Shown: piece by piece, positions 52,783 to 61,458 of the stretch
Numbering within the stretch: position 1 is the stretch's first letter
Layout: the number at the start of each line of letters is the position of its first letter
Origin: Lonepinella koalarum
GTDB taxonomy: Bacteria; Pseudomonadota; Gammaproteobacteria; Enterobacterales; Pasteurellaceae
Length of the DNA: 64,000 bases
NCBI RefSeq assembly: GCF_042926695.1
Contig: NZ_CP170642.1
Span: forward strand, 1-64,000
Direction of reading: 5' to 3'
Notes under the pieces: generated by a model
Database searches by the model: none
Seen by the model: only the letters and a program-made list of their open reading frames with translations
Told to the model about the DNA's origin: nothing
Program-made: the position numbers and the translations under genes

Positions 52783-53583
52783 TTATTCTGTTGCAGTTTG
52801 TTCAGCAATAAATACACCAAAGGAATCGGAACGTTCAAATTCACCAGCGATTTCGGTTGCATCACCATAGAAGTTACCTTTTAAGCTACCCGTGTCGCCA
52901 TCTGTCCAAGTGGTGGTAAATCCATTGCCTGAGATTTTACCTTCAAAGAACTCTTGTTCTGCATTACGACCCGCATCGCGAATATAACCATCAATTGTTT
53001 TGTCATCAAAGTTAACGGTTGCTTCAATTCGTCCAGTGAGAACACCTGTTTCTTGGAATAAGCTACCTTTATCCACAGTTTCAGCTGTTACGAAACGTAA
53101 TGTACCGCCAGTGTAGTAGAAAGAACCTGTTTTAGGGATTTCATTAATTGGTGTTTTCTCGCCTTGAATAAACAGATATTCACCATTATCTGTTTTAACC
53201 GCACCTACGATGGCATACTCAAAACTGTGTGCGTTAACACTTTCAGTTCCAATATTATTACTATCAATTGAAGCAATTTTAGTCGCATCTTTAACGTTAA
53301 TATTGTAACGCTCTACTTGTTCTCCTTTTGCATCTGTTACAAAGACAGGGTGAACGGAGTTTGGATTACCTTGAGTTGCAGTTAACTCTGCATCAGCTAA
53401 TGGAATTTCTTGACCATCAACGGTGATGGTGTCAAACGTTGCTTTTTGAGCAGAGGTGGATACTTTTACACCAAAGCTATTTTCTTCAATTTTAGTTGGT
53501 TCACCAGAACTGGATGAGCCACAAGCAGTAAGTACAAAACTACCAGCGATAAGAATAGCACTGAGTTTAAATGGGATTTGCAT
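52783..53583 (-). CDS. Surface lipoprotein with TbpB-like barrel, no repeat stalk
   Basis: A 266-residue lipoprotein paralogous to 49943-50938. The signal peptide MQIPFKLSAILIAGSFVLTAC has lipobox LTAC and a GSSSSG tether. It lacks the pentapeptide stalk. The beta-rich body ends GEFERSDSFGVFIAEQ, with GSLKGNFYGDATEIA, the same barrel-end signature. AAGGAG precedes ATG 53583; the longer upstream frame is rejected. The gene pair, their leaders and terminators look like one tandem duplication later split by the IS element. Confidence 0.75.
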   Translation of the reverse strand: MQIPFKLSAILIAGSFVLTACGSSSSGEPTKIEENSFGVKVSTSAQKATFDTITVDGQEIPLADAELTATQGNPNSVHPVFVTDAKGEQVERYNINVKDATKIASIDSNNIGTESVNAHSFEYAIVGAVKTDNGEYLFIQGEKTPINEIPKTGSFYYTGGTLRFVTAETVDKGSLFQETGVLTGRIEATVNFDDKTIDGYIRDAGRNAEQEFFEGKISGNGFTTTWTDGDTGSLKGNFYGDATEIAGEFERSDSFGVFIAEQTATE

Positions 53584-53772
53584 GGAAAAACTCCTTAGAT
53601 AAAAAATAGATAAAAAGCACCGCATTATGTTTAGCGTGCTTACGATTATTTAGTGGCTTATAGTGACTTAAATTCAGATGATTTCGTTGTTAAACCTTGA
53701 TGCAATCATGCTGCGAGCAACTTTGCCAGCCACAAAAAGAACCCTTTTGAAATAAAAATGATTCCTATTAAG

Positions 53773-53801
53773 ATGATAAGTGATTTTTTAACGCTTGTAA
53801 A
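53773..53801 (-). promoter_or_regulatory. Promoter of the second surface lipoprotein
   Basis: TTTACA (53796-53801), 17-nt spacer and TATCAT (53773-53778) on the minus strand. The adjacent AATAGGAATCATTTTTA (53755-53771) is partly Fur-box-like and conserved in the paralogue. Confidence 0.5.
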
Positions 53802-53921
53802 GTGCTATTGAATTGAGTTTAACTGGATTTTTATCTGATTGTACCACCTCTTTTTAGTGTGGTTCAGCAAGCAACAAGGTGAGTGAGCCAATAAAAATGA
53901 CCTTAAATTTTTTATCTGATC

Positions 53922-53963
53922 GTGCCGTAAAACACTGCCCTTTAGGGCGGTGTTTTACGGCAC
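53922..53963. repeat. 42-nt near-perfect palindrome
   Basis: Two 19-nt arms (GTGCCGTAAAACACTGCCC and its complement with one T/G wobble) around TTTA. The GCCCTTTAGGGC tip resembles the hairpin at the end of the IS200/IS605-like remnant 200 nt away, suggesting the left end of that element. Confidence 0.75.
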
Positions 53964-54182
53964 AAATAAAAATAGAAAATTACTCAAAATTTGAGTACAA
54001 TCAATTCGTGTTAACAGAGATATGCTTAGGCTTTCTCAATGACGACATATTCAGGGTAGGACATACCCGTAGAGCTTGTGAAGTGAATATCGTTAGATGT
54101 CAGCAACAAGAACCCACCGAGAGTAGCCCCCGAAAGGGGGAGCTAGTAGGAATCCCCGTCCTTTAGGGTGGGGAGGATGTCA
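53922..54182 (+). mobile_element. IS200/IS605-like remnant with omega-RNA-type right end
   Basis: Residual mobile element. A broken coding tail (about 53970-54160) includes GHTRRACEVN and EPTESS, typical of tnpB C-termini. Hairpin CCCCC-GAAA-GGGGG (54127-54140) follows, then GGAATCCCCGTCC-TTTA-GGGTGGGG and the end AGGATGTCAA (to 54182). This final block is characteristic of IS605-group right ends, which form the scaffold of the TnpB guide RNA. No transposase gene remains. The 771-nt gap 53584-54354 holds this remnant, the lipoprotein leader and the Pho box. Confidence 0.7.
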
Positions 54183-54275
54183 ATGTTGTGATACGATTAC
54201 GTTATTGCGTAATCAAAATATAAAACAAAATCCAATCATGCTTAATTGGGTTTGATCTATTACAATCTTTTCCCT

Positions 54276-54293
54276 TTGTCATTAAATTGTCAC
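54276..54293 (+). promoter_or_regulatory. Pho box upstream of pstS
   Basis: TTGTCATTAAATTGTCAC matches the PhoB consensus CTGTCAT-A/T4-CTGTCA(C/T) as two direct TTGTCA repeats 11 nt apart. It is 61 nt before the pstS start, as expected for phosphate-starvation activation by the PhoB encoded in the same operon. Confidence 0.8.
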
Positions 54294-54354
54294 ATTTCTT
54301 CCTTATACTGCTCAGCGTGGTTAAACCATGTTGAAAATCTATAAGGAGAAACCT

Positions 54355-55413
54355 ATGTTAAAATCAACCCTAAAATCAACTATAGTTAAGTCATCTATAC
54401 TAGCATTCTCTCTCGGTTTGCTCGTTTCCACCGCACAGGCTTCCCAAACCATTACAGGGGCGGGGGCGTCTTTTCCTTATCCGATTTATGCCAAATGGGC
54501 GGCGTTATATGAAGCGGAAACAGGTAACAAGGTTAATTATCAATCTATTGGTTCAGGGGCGGGGCAGCAACAAATTATGGCGAAAACCATTGATTTTGGT
54601 GCCTCTGACGACCCTATGAAAGCGGAATTATTGCAGGAGCATCAATTATTGCAATTCCCTGCGATTATTGGCGGCACCGTGCCTGTGGTGAATATTCCTG
54701 AAATTGCAGGAGACACCCTGAAATTATCAGGCGAGGTGTTAGCGGCTATTTTCTTGGGGAAAATTCAGCAGTGGAATGACAAGGCGATTCAACAATTAAA
54801 TCCAACCCTTTCCTTGCCAGCGAAAGCCATTATTGTGGTACATCGTGCCGACAGTTCAGGCACAACTTTTGGCTGGACCAATTATTTATCCAAGGTTTCC
54901 ACCGATTGGGCAACCCAAGTGGGGCAAGGGAAATCCGTGAAATGGCCAACGGGGCAAGGGGGCAAAGGCAATGAAGGCGTGGCGGCGTATGTGGCACAAA
55001 TTAAATATAGCATTGGTTATGTGGAATATGCCTACGCCAAGCAAAATCAGCTTCCTTGGGTGGCGTTAGAAAATCAAGCGGGGCAATTTGTGCAACCCTC
55101 TAAAGCCAGTTTTATGTCCGCCGCCAGTCATGCTAAATGGGCGGAAAGTCCGGGAATGGGCGTGGTGTTGACCAATGAACCAGGCGTTGATTCTTGGCCG
55201 ATTACCGCGGCGAGTTTTATTTTAATCCACAAAAATGCGGAAAAACCCGAAGCGACACAATCGGTGTTGCAGTTTTTTGATTGGGCGTTTCATAAGGGAA
55301 AAACGTCTGCGGAAGAACTAGATTATGTGCCGTTGCCTGATGCGGTGGTGCAAGAGATTCAAACTCAATGGCGTGCGGAAGTGAAAGACAATCAAGGGCG
55401 TAATCTTTGGTAA
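54355..55413 (+). CDS. pstS: Phosphate-binding periplasmic protein PstS
   Basis: High-affinity phosphate-binding protein, 352 residues, with signal peptide ending STAQA before SQTITGAGASFPYPIY. The phosphate site is formed by GAGASF, IGSGAGQQQI, SDDP and the RADSSGTTFGWTNYL loop. ATG 54355 is chosen for its AAGGAG, 6 nt upstream; the extended frame lacks one. First gene of pstSCAB-phoBR. Confidence 0.96.
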   Translation: MLKSTLKSTIVKSSILAFSLGLLVSTAQASQTITGAGASFPYPIYAKWAALYEAETGNKVNYQSIGSGAGQQQIMAKTIDFGASDDPMKAELLQEHQLLQFPAIIGGTVPVVNIPEIAGDTLKLSGEVLAAIFLGKIQQWNDKAIQQLNPTLSLPAKAIIVVHRADSSGTTFGWTNYLSKVSTDWATQVGQGKSVKWPTGQGGKGNEGVAAYVAQIKYSIGYVEYAYAKQNQLPWVALENQAGQFVQPSKASFMSAASHAKWAESPGMGVVLTNEPGVDSWPITAASFILIHKNAEKPEATQSVLQFFDWAFHKGKTSAEELDYVPLPDAVVQEIQTQWRAEVKDNQGRNLW

Positions 55414-55482
55414 TGATATTGTTGAACATGAGCAATAGGTGGGATTTTTCCACCTTGTTCCAACTCAAATAAGCGAGAGACT

Positions 55483-56436
55483 ATGCAAAATAGCAAAAAA
55501 ATCACCTTGACGAAACCTTGGCAAGAATATGGGTTTCATGGCGTCACGCTGTTTTTCGCCATGTTGGCGGCGTTGCTGTTAATTGCCATTTTATTTTCCT
55601 TGTTTATAGGCAGTTGGCAATCGCTCCGTCATTTTGGCATGGCGTTTTTATGGACGGCGGAATGGGATCCCGTGCAAGAACAGTATGCGGCGTTAATTCC
55701 TATGGTTGGCACGCTTTTGTCTTCCCTGATTGCCTTGTTGATCGCCATTCCTGTTTCCTTAGGCATTGCCATTTTCTTAACGGAACTCGCTCCCCCGTGG
55801 TTAAAACACCCCATTGGCTTGGCAGTGGAAATGTTGGCAGCTATTCCGTCTATTATTTATGGCATGTGGGGGTTGTTTGTGTTTGTGCCGTTATTTCAAC
55901 AACATATTCAACCCTATTTAATCGAAATTTTAGGGCAAACGCCGTTAATTGGGGTGTTGTTTAGTGGCGTTCCCTTAGGCATGGGCTTATTTACCGCAGG
56001 CTTGGTGCTGGCGATTATGAGTATTCCCTTTATCGCTTCGGTGATGCGAGATGTGTTTGCGGTGGTGCCGCCGATTTTAAAAGAATCCGCTTACGCTTTG
56101 GGGGCGACCACTTGGGAAGTGGTGTGGAAAATTATGTTGCCCTACACCAAAACGGGCGTAGTAGGTGGCATTATGTTAGGTTTAGGGCGTGCCTTAGGGG
56201 AAACCATGGCAGTGACCTTTGTGATTGGCAACAGTTTCCGCTTGCCTGATTCGATTTTTTCGTCCACTACTTCTATTGCTTCCGCCATTGCCAATGAATT
56301 TAATGAAGCGGGGGGATTGCAAAAATCCGCCTTAATGGAAATTGGCTTAACCTTGTTTTTGATTACCACCTTGGTGTTAATTTGCTCAAGGTTAATGATC
56401 AATCGCATGCTGAAAAAAGAAGGGAAGAAAAGATGA
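55483..56436 (+). CDS. pstC: Phosphate ABC transporter permease PstC
   Basis: One of the two permease subunits, 317 residues with six predicted helices. The EAA loop reads ESAYALGATTWEVVWKIMLPY (residues about 203-223, split here), and the TM-linked LGRALGETMAVTFVIGN follows. It is 69 nt after pstS and overlaps pstA by 4 nt. Confidence 0.95.
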   Translation: MQNSKKITLTKPWQEYGFHGVTLFFAMLAALLLIAILFSLFIGSWQSLRHFGMAFLWTAEWDPVQEQYAALIPMVGTLLSSLIALLIAIPVSLGIAIFLTELAPPWLKHPIGLAVEMLAAIPSIIYGMWGLFVFVPLFQQHIQPYLIEILGQTPLIGVLFSGVPLGMGLFTAGLVLAIMSIPFIASVMRDVFAVVPPILKESAYALGATTWEVVWKIMLPYTKTGVVGGIMLGLGRALGETMAVTFVIGNSFRLPDSIFSSTTSIASAIANEFNEAGGLQKSALMEIGLTLFLITTLVLICSRLMINRMLKKEGKKR

Positions 56437-57278
56437 ATAATCTGCAACAATCACGTTTTTATTGGCGAAAATCCCTTAACGCATTGATGTTAAGTTTATC
56501 CACCATTGCCGTGGTGTTTGGGGTGTTTTGGTTAGGCTGGATTCTTGCCACCTTAATTTATCATGGCATTCCTGCTTTATCTCTTGATTTATTTACAGCC
56601 AACACGCCCGCACCTGCACAAAAAGGCGGTTTAGCCAATGCCATTTTAGGCTCAGGCTTAATCTTATTTTTCGCCGTGATTATTGGCGTGCCAGTGGGTT
56701 TGTTGGCTGGTACTTACTTAGCGGAATATGGACAAGGCGGCAAGTTTGCCGCAGGTTTGCGGTTTTTAAATGACATTTTACTGTCCGCCCCGTCCATTAT
56801 TATTGGCTTATTTATTTATGCCATTTATGTCGCCAATGTAAACCATTATTCAGGCTGGGCAGGGGCATTTGCTTTGGCAGTGATCCTAATTCCCATTGTG
56901 ATTCGCACCACAGACAACATGCTTAGTTTAGTGCCGAATCATTTGCGAGAAGCCGCCATTGCCTTGGGTTGTCCACGTTGGTATGTGATTGTGATGATCT
57001 GCTATCGTTGTGCCAAATCAGGCATACTCACGGGCATATTGCTTGCCATTGCTCGCATTGCAGGGGAAACCGCCCCCTTATTATTCACCGCGTTGTCCAA
57101 TCAATTTACCAGTTGGAATATGAATGAACCCATGGCAAATCTGCCCGTGGTGATTTATCAATATGCCGCCAGCCCCTTTCAAGATTGGAAGCAATTAGCT
57201 TGGGCTGGAGCAACCTTAATTGCTGTTTTTGTGTTGAGCATTAATATTCTAGTTCGGCTATATTGCAGAAAAAAATAA
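56433..57278 (+). CDS. pstA: Phosphate ABC transporter permease PstA
   Basis: Second permease subunit, 281 residues, six helices. The start is taken at ATG 56433 (MNNLQQSRFYWRK), which overlaps the pstC stop as ATGA, with GAAGGGAAG upstream. The EAA motif LREAAIALGCPRWYVIV and the GETAPLLFTAL segment match PstA. pstB follows after 37 nt. Confidence 0.95.
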   Translation: MNNLQQSRFYWRKSLNALMLSLSTIAVVFGVFWLGWILATLIYHGIPALSLDLFTANTPAPAQKGGLANAILGSGLILFFAVIIGVPVGLLAGTYLAEYGQGGKFAAGLRFLNDILLSAPSIIIGLFIYAIYVANVNHYSGWAGAFALAVILIPIVIRTTDNMLSLVPNHLREAAIALGCPRWYVIVMICYRCAKSGILTGILLAIARIAGETAPLLFTALSNQFTSWNMNEPMANLPVVIYQYAASPFQDWKQLAWAGATLIAVFVLSINILVRLYCRKK

Positions 57279-57315
57279 ATGTCGGAAAAAATAAAACGTA
57301 AATAAAGGAAACATT

Positions 57316-58083
57316 ATGATTAACTTAGAACAAACCAAAATTGAAGTAAAAAATTTAAATTTTTATTATGGCGATTTTCATGCCTTAAAAAATATCAATT
57401 TACGCATTGCTCGCCATAAAGTGACCGCCTTTATTGGGCCTTCTGGCTGTGGGAAATCCACCTTGTTACGCAGTTTAAATAAAATGTTTGCCTTATATAA
57501 ACAACAACATGCCACGGGTGAAATTAATTTAGACGGCGAAAATTTACTCACCAGCCAGCGAGATATTGCCTTAATTCGAGCAAAAGTCGGCATGATTTTT
57601 CAAAAACCTACCCCTTTCCCCATGTCCATTTATGATAATATTGCTTTTGGCATTCGCCTATTTGAAAAATTGCCCAAGGCCGAGATGAATGAACGGGTGG
57701 AATGGGCGTTAAGCAAGGCGGCATTATGGCATGAAGTGAAAGATAAATTAAGCCAAAGTGGCGAAAGTTTATCAGGCGGTCAACAACAACGTTTATGTAT
57801 CGCCCGTGGCATTGCTTTAAAACCTGAAGTGTTATTATTAGATGAGCCATGCTCTGCGTTAGATCCTATTTCTACCATGAAAGTGGAAGCCTTAATTGAT
57901 GAGCTGAAACAGGATTATACCGTGGCAATGGTCACCCATAATATGCAGCAAGCCGCTCGTTGCTCTGATTATACCGCCTATATGTATTTAGGCGAATTAG
58001 TGGAATTTGGCGACACCCAGCGTATTTTTAATCAACCCCAATGCCAACGCACGGCAGATTATATTCAAGGGCGTGTAGGCTAA
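57316..58083 (+). CDS. pstB: Phosphate ABC transporter ATPase PstB
   Basis: ATP-binding subunit, 255 residues. Walker A GPSGCGKST (near 40), signature LSGGQQQR, Walker B VLLLDEPCSALDP and the switch His in VTHNMQQ are all present. FQKPTPFPMSIYDNIAFG is a PstB hallmark. phoB follows 19 nt later; no phoU gene is found between pstB and phoB or elsewhere in the window. Confidence 0.96.
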   Translation: MINLEQTKIEVKNLNFYYGDFHALKNINLRIARHKVTAFIGPSGCGKSTLLRSLNKMFALYKQQHATGEINLDGENLLTSQRDIALIRAKVGMIFQKPTPFPMSIYDNIAFGIRLFEKLPKAEMNERVEWALSKAALWHEVKDKLSQSGESLSGGQQQRLCIARGIALKPEVLLLDEPCSALDPISTMKVEALIDELKQDYTVAMVTHNMQQAARCSDYTAYMYLGELVEFGDTQRIFNQPQCQRTADYIQGRVG

Positions 58084-58102
58084 TAAACAAATAGGGTAAA
58101 TT

Positions 58103-58801
58103 ATGGCAGAAAAAACAGCAAAAATTCTGGTGGTGGAAGATGAACGAGCGATTCGTGAAATGCTCGTGTTGTTTTTAAAACAGCAACAATTTGACGTGAT
58201 TGAAGCCCCTGATTACCCAACCGCGGTGAAAAAAATGGCAGAAAAACCGCAGTTGATTTTAGTAGATTGGATGTTGCCAGGGCGTTCGGGGATCCAATTT
58301 ATTCAATATTTAAAAAAACACCCTGACATGCAGTCTATCCCCGTGATTATGCTCACCGCTCGCAGCGGCGAACAAGATTGTGTGCTAGGCTTAAGCGAAG
58401 GGGCAGACGATTACATCACCAAACCCTTTTCCCCAAAAGTATTATTAGCCCGCATAGAAGCCTTATTAAGACGTATTTATCAAAAAAATCATCGCATTAT
58501 TGACATTGACGGCTTGCGATTAGATCAAGATGCTAAAAGAGTGACCTATCAACAGCAAGAAATCACTTTAAGCCACACGGAATTTAAATTATTGGATTTC
58601 TTCATGCACAATAAAGAAAAAGTCTATAGCCGTGAACAATTATTAGATTTTATTTGGGGTAATAATATTTATTTAGAAGAACGCAGCGTGGATGTGTATA
58701 TCAAACGCTTACGCCATTGCCTTGCCCCTTATCAATTGGATAAATATATTCAAACGGTGCGGGGTATGGGGTATCGTTTTTCTAGCCAGATTAATGACTA
58801 A
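58103..58801 (+). CDS. phoB: Phosphate response regulator PhoB
   Basis: OmpR-family response regulator, 232 residues. The receiver domain has the acidic pair VVEDERA, phospho-acceptor Asp in LVDWMLPG (near 54), Thr in MLTAR and Lys in YITKPF. The C-terminal winged helix includes HTEFKLLDFFM and EERSVDVYIKRLR. It should bind the Pho box before pstS, giving positive autoregulation of its own operon. Confidence 0.95.
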   Translation: MAEKTAKILVVEDERAIREMLVLFLKQQQFDVIEAPDYPTAVKKMAEKPQLILVDWMLPGRSGIQFIQYLKKHPDMQSIPVIMLTARSGEQDCVLGLSEGADDYITKPFSPKVLLARIEALLRRIYQKNHRIIDIDGLRLDQDAKRVTYQQQEITLSHTEFKLLDFFMHNKEKVYSREQLLDFIWGNNIYLEERSVDVYIKRLRHCLAPYQLDKYIQTVRGMGYRFSSQIND

Positions 58802-58810
58802 GGTGAAAAT

Positions 58811-60142
58811 ATGACCAAAATAAAAACATCAATTAAAAGCCTGTTATTTGAATTAATCCTTGCAGCATCCATTGCCTATTTATTTAGCCTTTTTGCACAG
58901 GATTTTTGGACTTGGCTAGCAATCATATTGGTGCTGTTATTAATTTGGCATCATTATATGGAATGGCGTTTATTAAAAACATTACAACCCAAAAATGAAA
59001 CCATAAAACCCTTAACCCAATTTGAAACCTTATCGCCGACACTCACCTATTATAATAATCAAGCACGGCGAGAAAAAATGAAAAGTTTACGTTTATTATC
59101 CCGCTTAAATCGTAATGTGCAATTTTTATCAGAAGCCATTATGGTGTGTGGCGAAAAGGGCGACATATTATGGTCTAATCAACATGCTCAACAATTATTT
59201 GATTTTTATTGGCATAAAAAAGTGGAAAAGAACATTTTTACCATTATTTTTTACCCTGAATTTAAAACCTATTTTCAAAAACAACATTATAAACGCCCTT
59301 TAGTGATACTCACCAATAATCAGCGTTATATTGAAATCACGGTGAATCTCTACTCCGCAAAAACCTATTTAATTTTAGCCCGAGATGTCACGCAATTTAT
59401 TAGCTTATTAAGCATTCGCCAAACCTTTTTAACCAATTTAAATCATGAATTAAGAACACCACTTACCGTGTTACAAGGTTATATTGAATTATTAGAATTT
59501 GAAAACGCTAACGAATTGCAACAAAAAGCCTTGCACGCCATAAAAGAACAAACACAACGCATGACCAAATTACTCCAACAATTATCCTTGTTAGTGAAAA
59601 TAGAAACTGCCGATAATAAACAACATCACCCCGTGAATATGTCAGCGATTATATTATCTCTACAAAAAAACACCGCACTTTTAAAAACAGAACAACAACG
59701 CATTGAGTTTAATATTGAACCTGACTTATATGTATTAGGCGAAGAAACCCAATTACAAAGTGCCGTGGCGAATTTAATTTATAATGCCATTAAACATTCA
59801 GGCGAACACAGCCATATTCAAATTAGCTGGAAAATGAATCAAGCCACTAATCAAACAACAAATAAAACCACCGCAAACACCCCACACGCCATCTTCTCCG
59901 TCACCGACAACGGCATAGGCATCGCCCCCCAACACCTCCCCCACCTAACCGAACGCTTCTATCGAGTAGGCCCCGCCCGCTCCCACACCACCGGCGGCAG
60001 CGGCTTGGGACTTGCCATCGTCAAACACGCCCTACAACAACACAACACCCGATTAAACATCGAAAGCCAAGAAAACAAAGGCAGCTGTTTTTGGTTTGTT
60101 TTGGGGGTGGTTGAACAAAACAAAACCCAATCACCTGCGTGA
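58811..60142 (+). CDS. phoR: Phosphate sensor kinase PhoR
   Basis: Membrane histidine kinase of 443 residues. Two short N-terminal helices are followed by a PAS-like region around ILWSNQHAQQLFDFYW, the H-box NHELRTPLTVLQGY (His near 215), N-box NLIYNAIKHSG, and G-boxes VTDNGIGIAP and GGSGLGLAIVKH. It lies 9 nt after phoB. From about 59870 to 60090 codon choice changes abruptly to C-ending codons unlike the rest of the gene. The last codons form half of a terminator hairpin. Confidence 0.94.
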   Translation: MTKIKTSIKSLLFELILAASIAYLFSLFAQDFWTWLAIILVLLLIWHHYMEWRLLKTLQPKNETIKPLTQFETLSPTLTYYNNQARREKMKSLRLLSRLNRNVQFLSEAIMVCGEKGDILWSNQHAQQLFDFYWHKKVEKNIFTIIFYPEFKTYFQKQHYKRPLVILTNNQRYIEITVNLYSAKTYLILARDVTQFISLLSIRQTFLTNLNHELRTPLTVLQGYIELLEFENANELQQKALHAIKEQTQRMTKLLQQLSLLVKIETADNKQHHPVNMSAIILSLQKNTALLKTEQQRIEFNIEPDLYVLGEETQLQSAVANLIYNAIKHSGEHSHIQISWKMNQATNQTTNKTTANTPHAIFSVTDNGIGIAPQHLPHLTERFYRVGPARSHTTGGSGLGLAIVKHALQQHNTRLNIESQENKGSCFWFVLGVVEQNKTQSPA

Positions 60143-60150
60143 TTGGGTTT
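60123..60150. terminator. Bidirectional terminator overlapping the phoR stop
   Basis: AAACCCAATCAC (60123-60134) and GTGATTGGGTTT (60139-60150) form a perfect 12-bp stem with a 4-nt loop. The left arm is the end of phoR and gapA converges from the right. Confidence 0.8.
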
Positions 60151-60182
60151 CTTTCAAATGCTAATAAAATTAGCCTTTGTTC

Positions 60183-61202
60183 TTAACCTTTATAGTTATG
60201 CACCAATGAAACTAAGTCTAATACTTTGTTAGAGTAGCCAGTTTCGTTGTCATACCAAGACACTAATTTCACGAAAGTATCCGTTAATGCGATACCTGCA
60301 TCTGCATCGAATACAGAAGTTTCAACAGCACCGTTGAAGTCGGTAGAAACTACTGCATCTTCAGTATAACCTAACACGCCTTTTAATTCGCCATTGAAGG
60401 TTTTACCTTCAGCCGCATCTTTAATCGCTTGTTTGATTTCTTCGTATTTAGCTGGTTTTTCAAGGTTTACCGTTAAGTCAACCACAGAAACGTTGGTAGT
60501 AGGAACACGGAATGCCATACCAGTTAATTTGCCGTTTAATGCAGGTAATACTTTACCCACCGCTTTTGCAGCACCTGTTGAAGATGGAATGATGTTTTGA
60601 GACGCACCACGACCACCACGCCAGTCTTTAGCAGATGGACCGTCAACGGTTTTTTGAGTTGCAGTGGTGGCGTGAACGGTGGTCATTAAACCGTCTTTGA
60701 TACCGAAAGTTTCGTGGATAACACGAGCAAGCGGTGCTAAACAGTTAGTGGTACAAGAAGCGTTAGACACGATGTCTTGACCTTTATAATCGTTGAAGTT
60801 TACACCGTTTACGAACATTGGTGTGTTGTCTTTGGATGGACCTGTTAAAACGACTTTTTTCGCACCCGCAGTGATATGTTTACGAGCTGTTTCGTCAGTT
60901 AGGAATAAACCAGTAGCTTCAACAGCGATGTCAACACCGATAGCACCCCAGTTTAGGTTGGCTGGATCGCGCTCAGAAGTCACACGGATTTCTTTGCCGT
61001 TTACCACTAATTTACCGTCACGCACTTCAACAGTACCATCGAAACGACCGTGAGTTGAATCGTATTTTAACATGTAAGCCATGTAATCAACGTCGATTAA
61101 GTCGTTGATACCGACAACTTCAATGTCTGAACGTTGTTGTGCTGCACGGAATACGATACGACCGATACGACCGAAGCCGTTAATACCAATTTTAATTGCC
61201 AT
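60183..61202 (-). CDS. gapA: Glyceraldehyde-3-phosphate dehydrogenase
   Basis: NAD-dependent glycolytic enzyme, 339 residues from ATG 61202 (MAIKIGINGFGRIGRIVFR). The catalytic cysteine is in SNASCTTNCLAPLA and the phosphate site includes ATQKTVDGPS. Strongly biased codons fit high expression. The upstream in-frame extension is not conserved. Divergent from gmk across a 256-nt gap holding a CRP-like site. Confidence 0.97.
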   Translation of the reverse strand: MAIKIGINGFGRIGRIVFRAAQQRSDIEVVGINDLIDVDYMAYMLKYDSTHGRFDGTVEVRDGKLVVNGKEIRVTSERDPANLNWGAIGVDIAVEATGLFLTDETARKHITAGAKKVVLTGPSKDNTPMFVNGVNFNDYKGQDIVSNASCTTNCLAPLARVIHETFGIKDGLMTTVHATTATQKTVDGPSAKDWRGGRGASQNIIPSSTGAAKAVGKVLPALNGKLTGMAFRVPTTNVSVVDLTVNLEKPAKYEEIKQAIKDAAEGKTFNGELKGVLGYTEDAVVSTDFNGAVETSVFDADAGIALTDTFVKLVSWYDNETGYSNKVLDLVSLVHNYKG

Positions 61203-61342
61203 AAGATTTTCACCTATATTTAAAGTTAAACAAAAGTCATACAGTTCATTGCTTACAAAAGTCAACTACCTGTCGATCATGGATTATAGCATGATTTTTA
61301 TGAATAACGAAATAACAGTTATAAAAGAGAGGATAAACTTTT

Positions 61343-61358
61343 TGTGATCTAAGTCAAA
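61343..61358. promoter_or_regulatory. Candidate CRP site between gapA and gmk
   Basis: TGTGATCTAAGTCAAA is one mismatch from TGTGA-N6-TCACA. It lies 141 nt upstream of gapA and 101 nt upstream of gmk, so which gene it would serve is open. Confidence 0.5.
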
Positions 61359-61458
61359 TTTTCTAGTTATTGTATTGAATTGCATTCATAAATTATAATG
61401 CTTTTTAGTTTGTTTCCATGCATAATAAAAAATGGGGTCAGTTTATCGGGGGGGAATT

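Noticed and set aside
53879..54166. A 95-codon open frame as a real gene
   Set aside because: It runs through a 42-nt palindrome and the GC-rich hairpins of the IS605-like remnant, and its only recognisable part is the TnpB-like tail.
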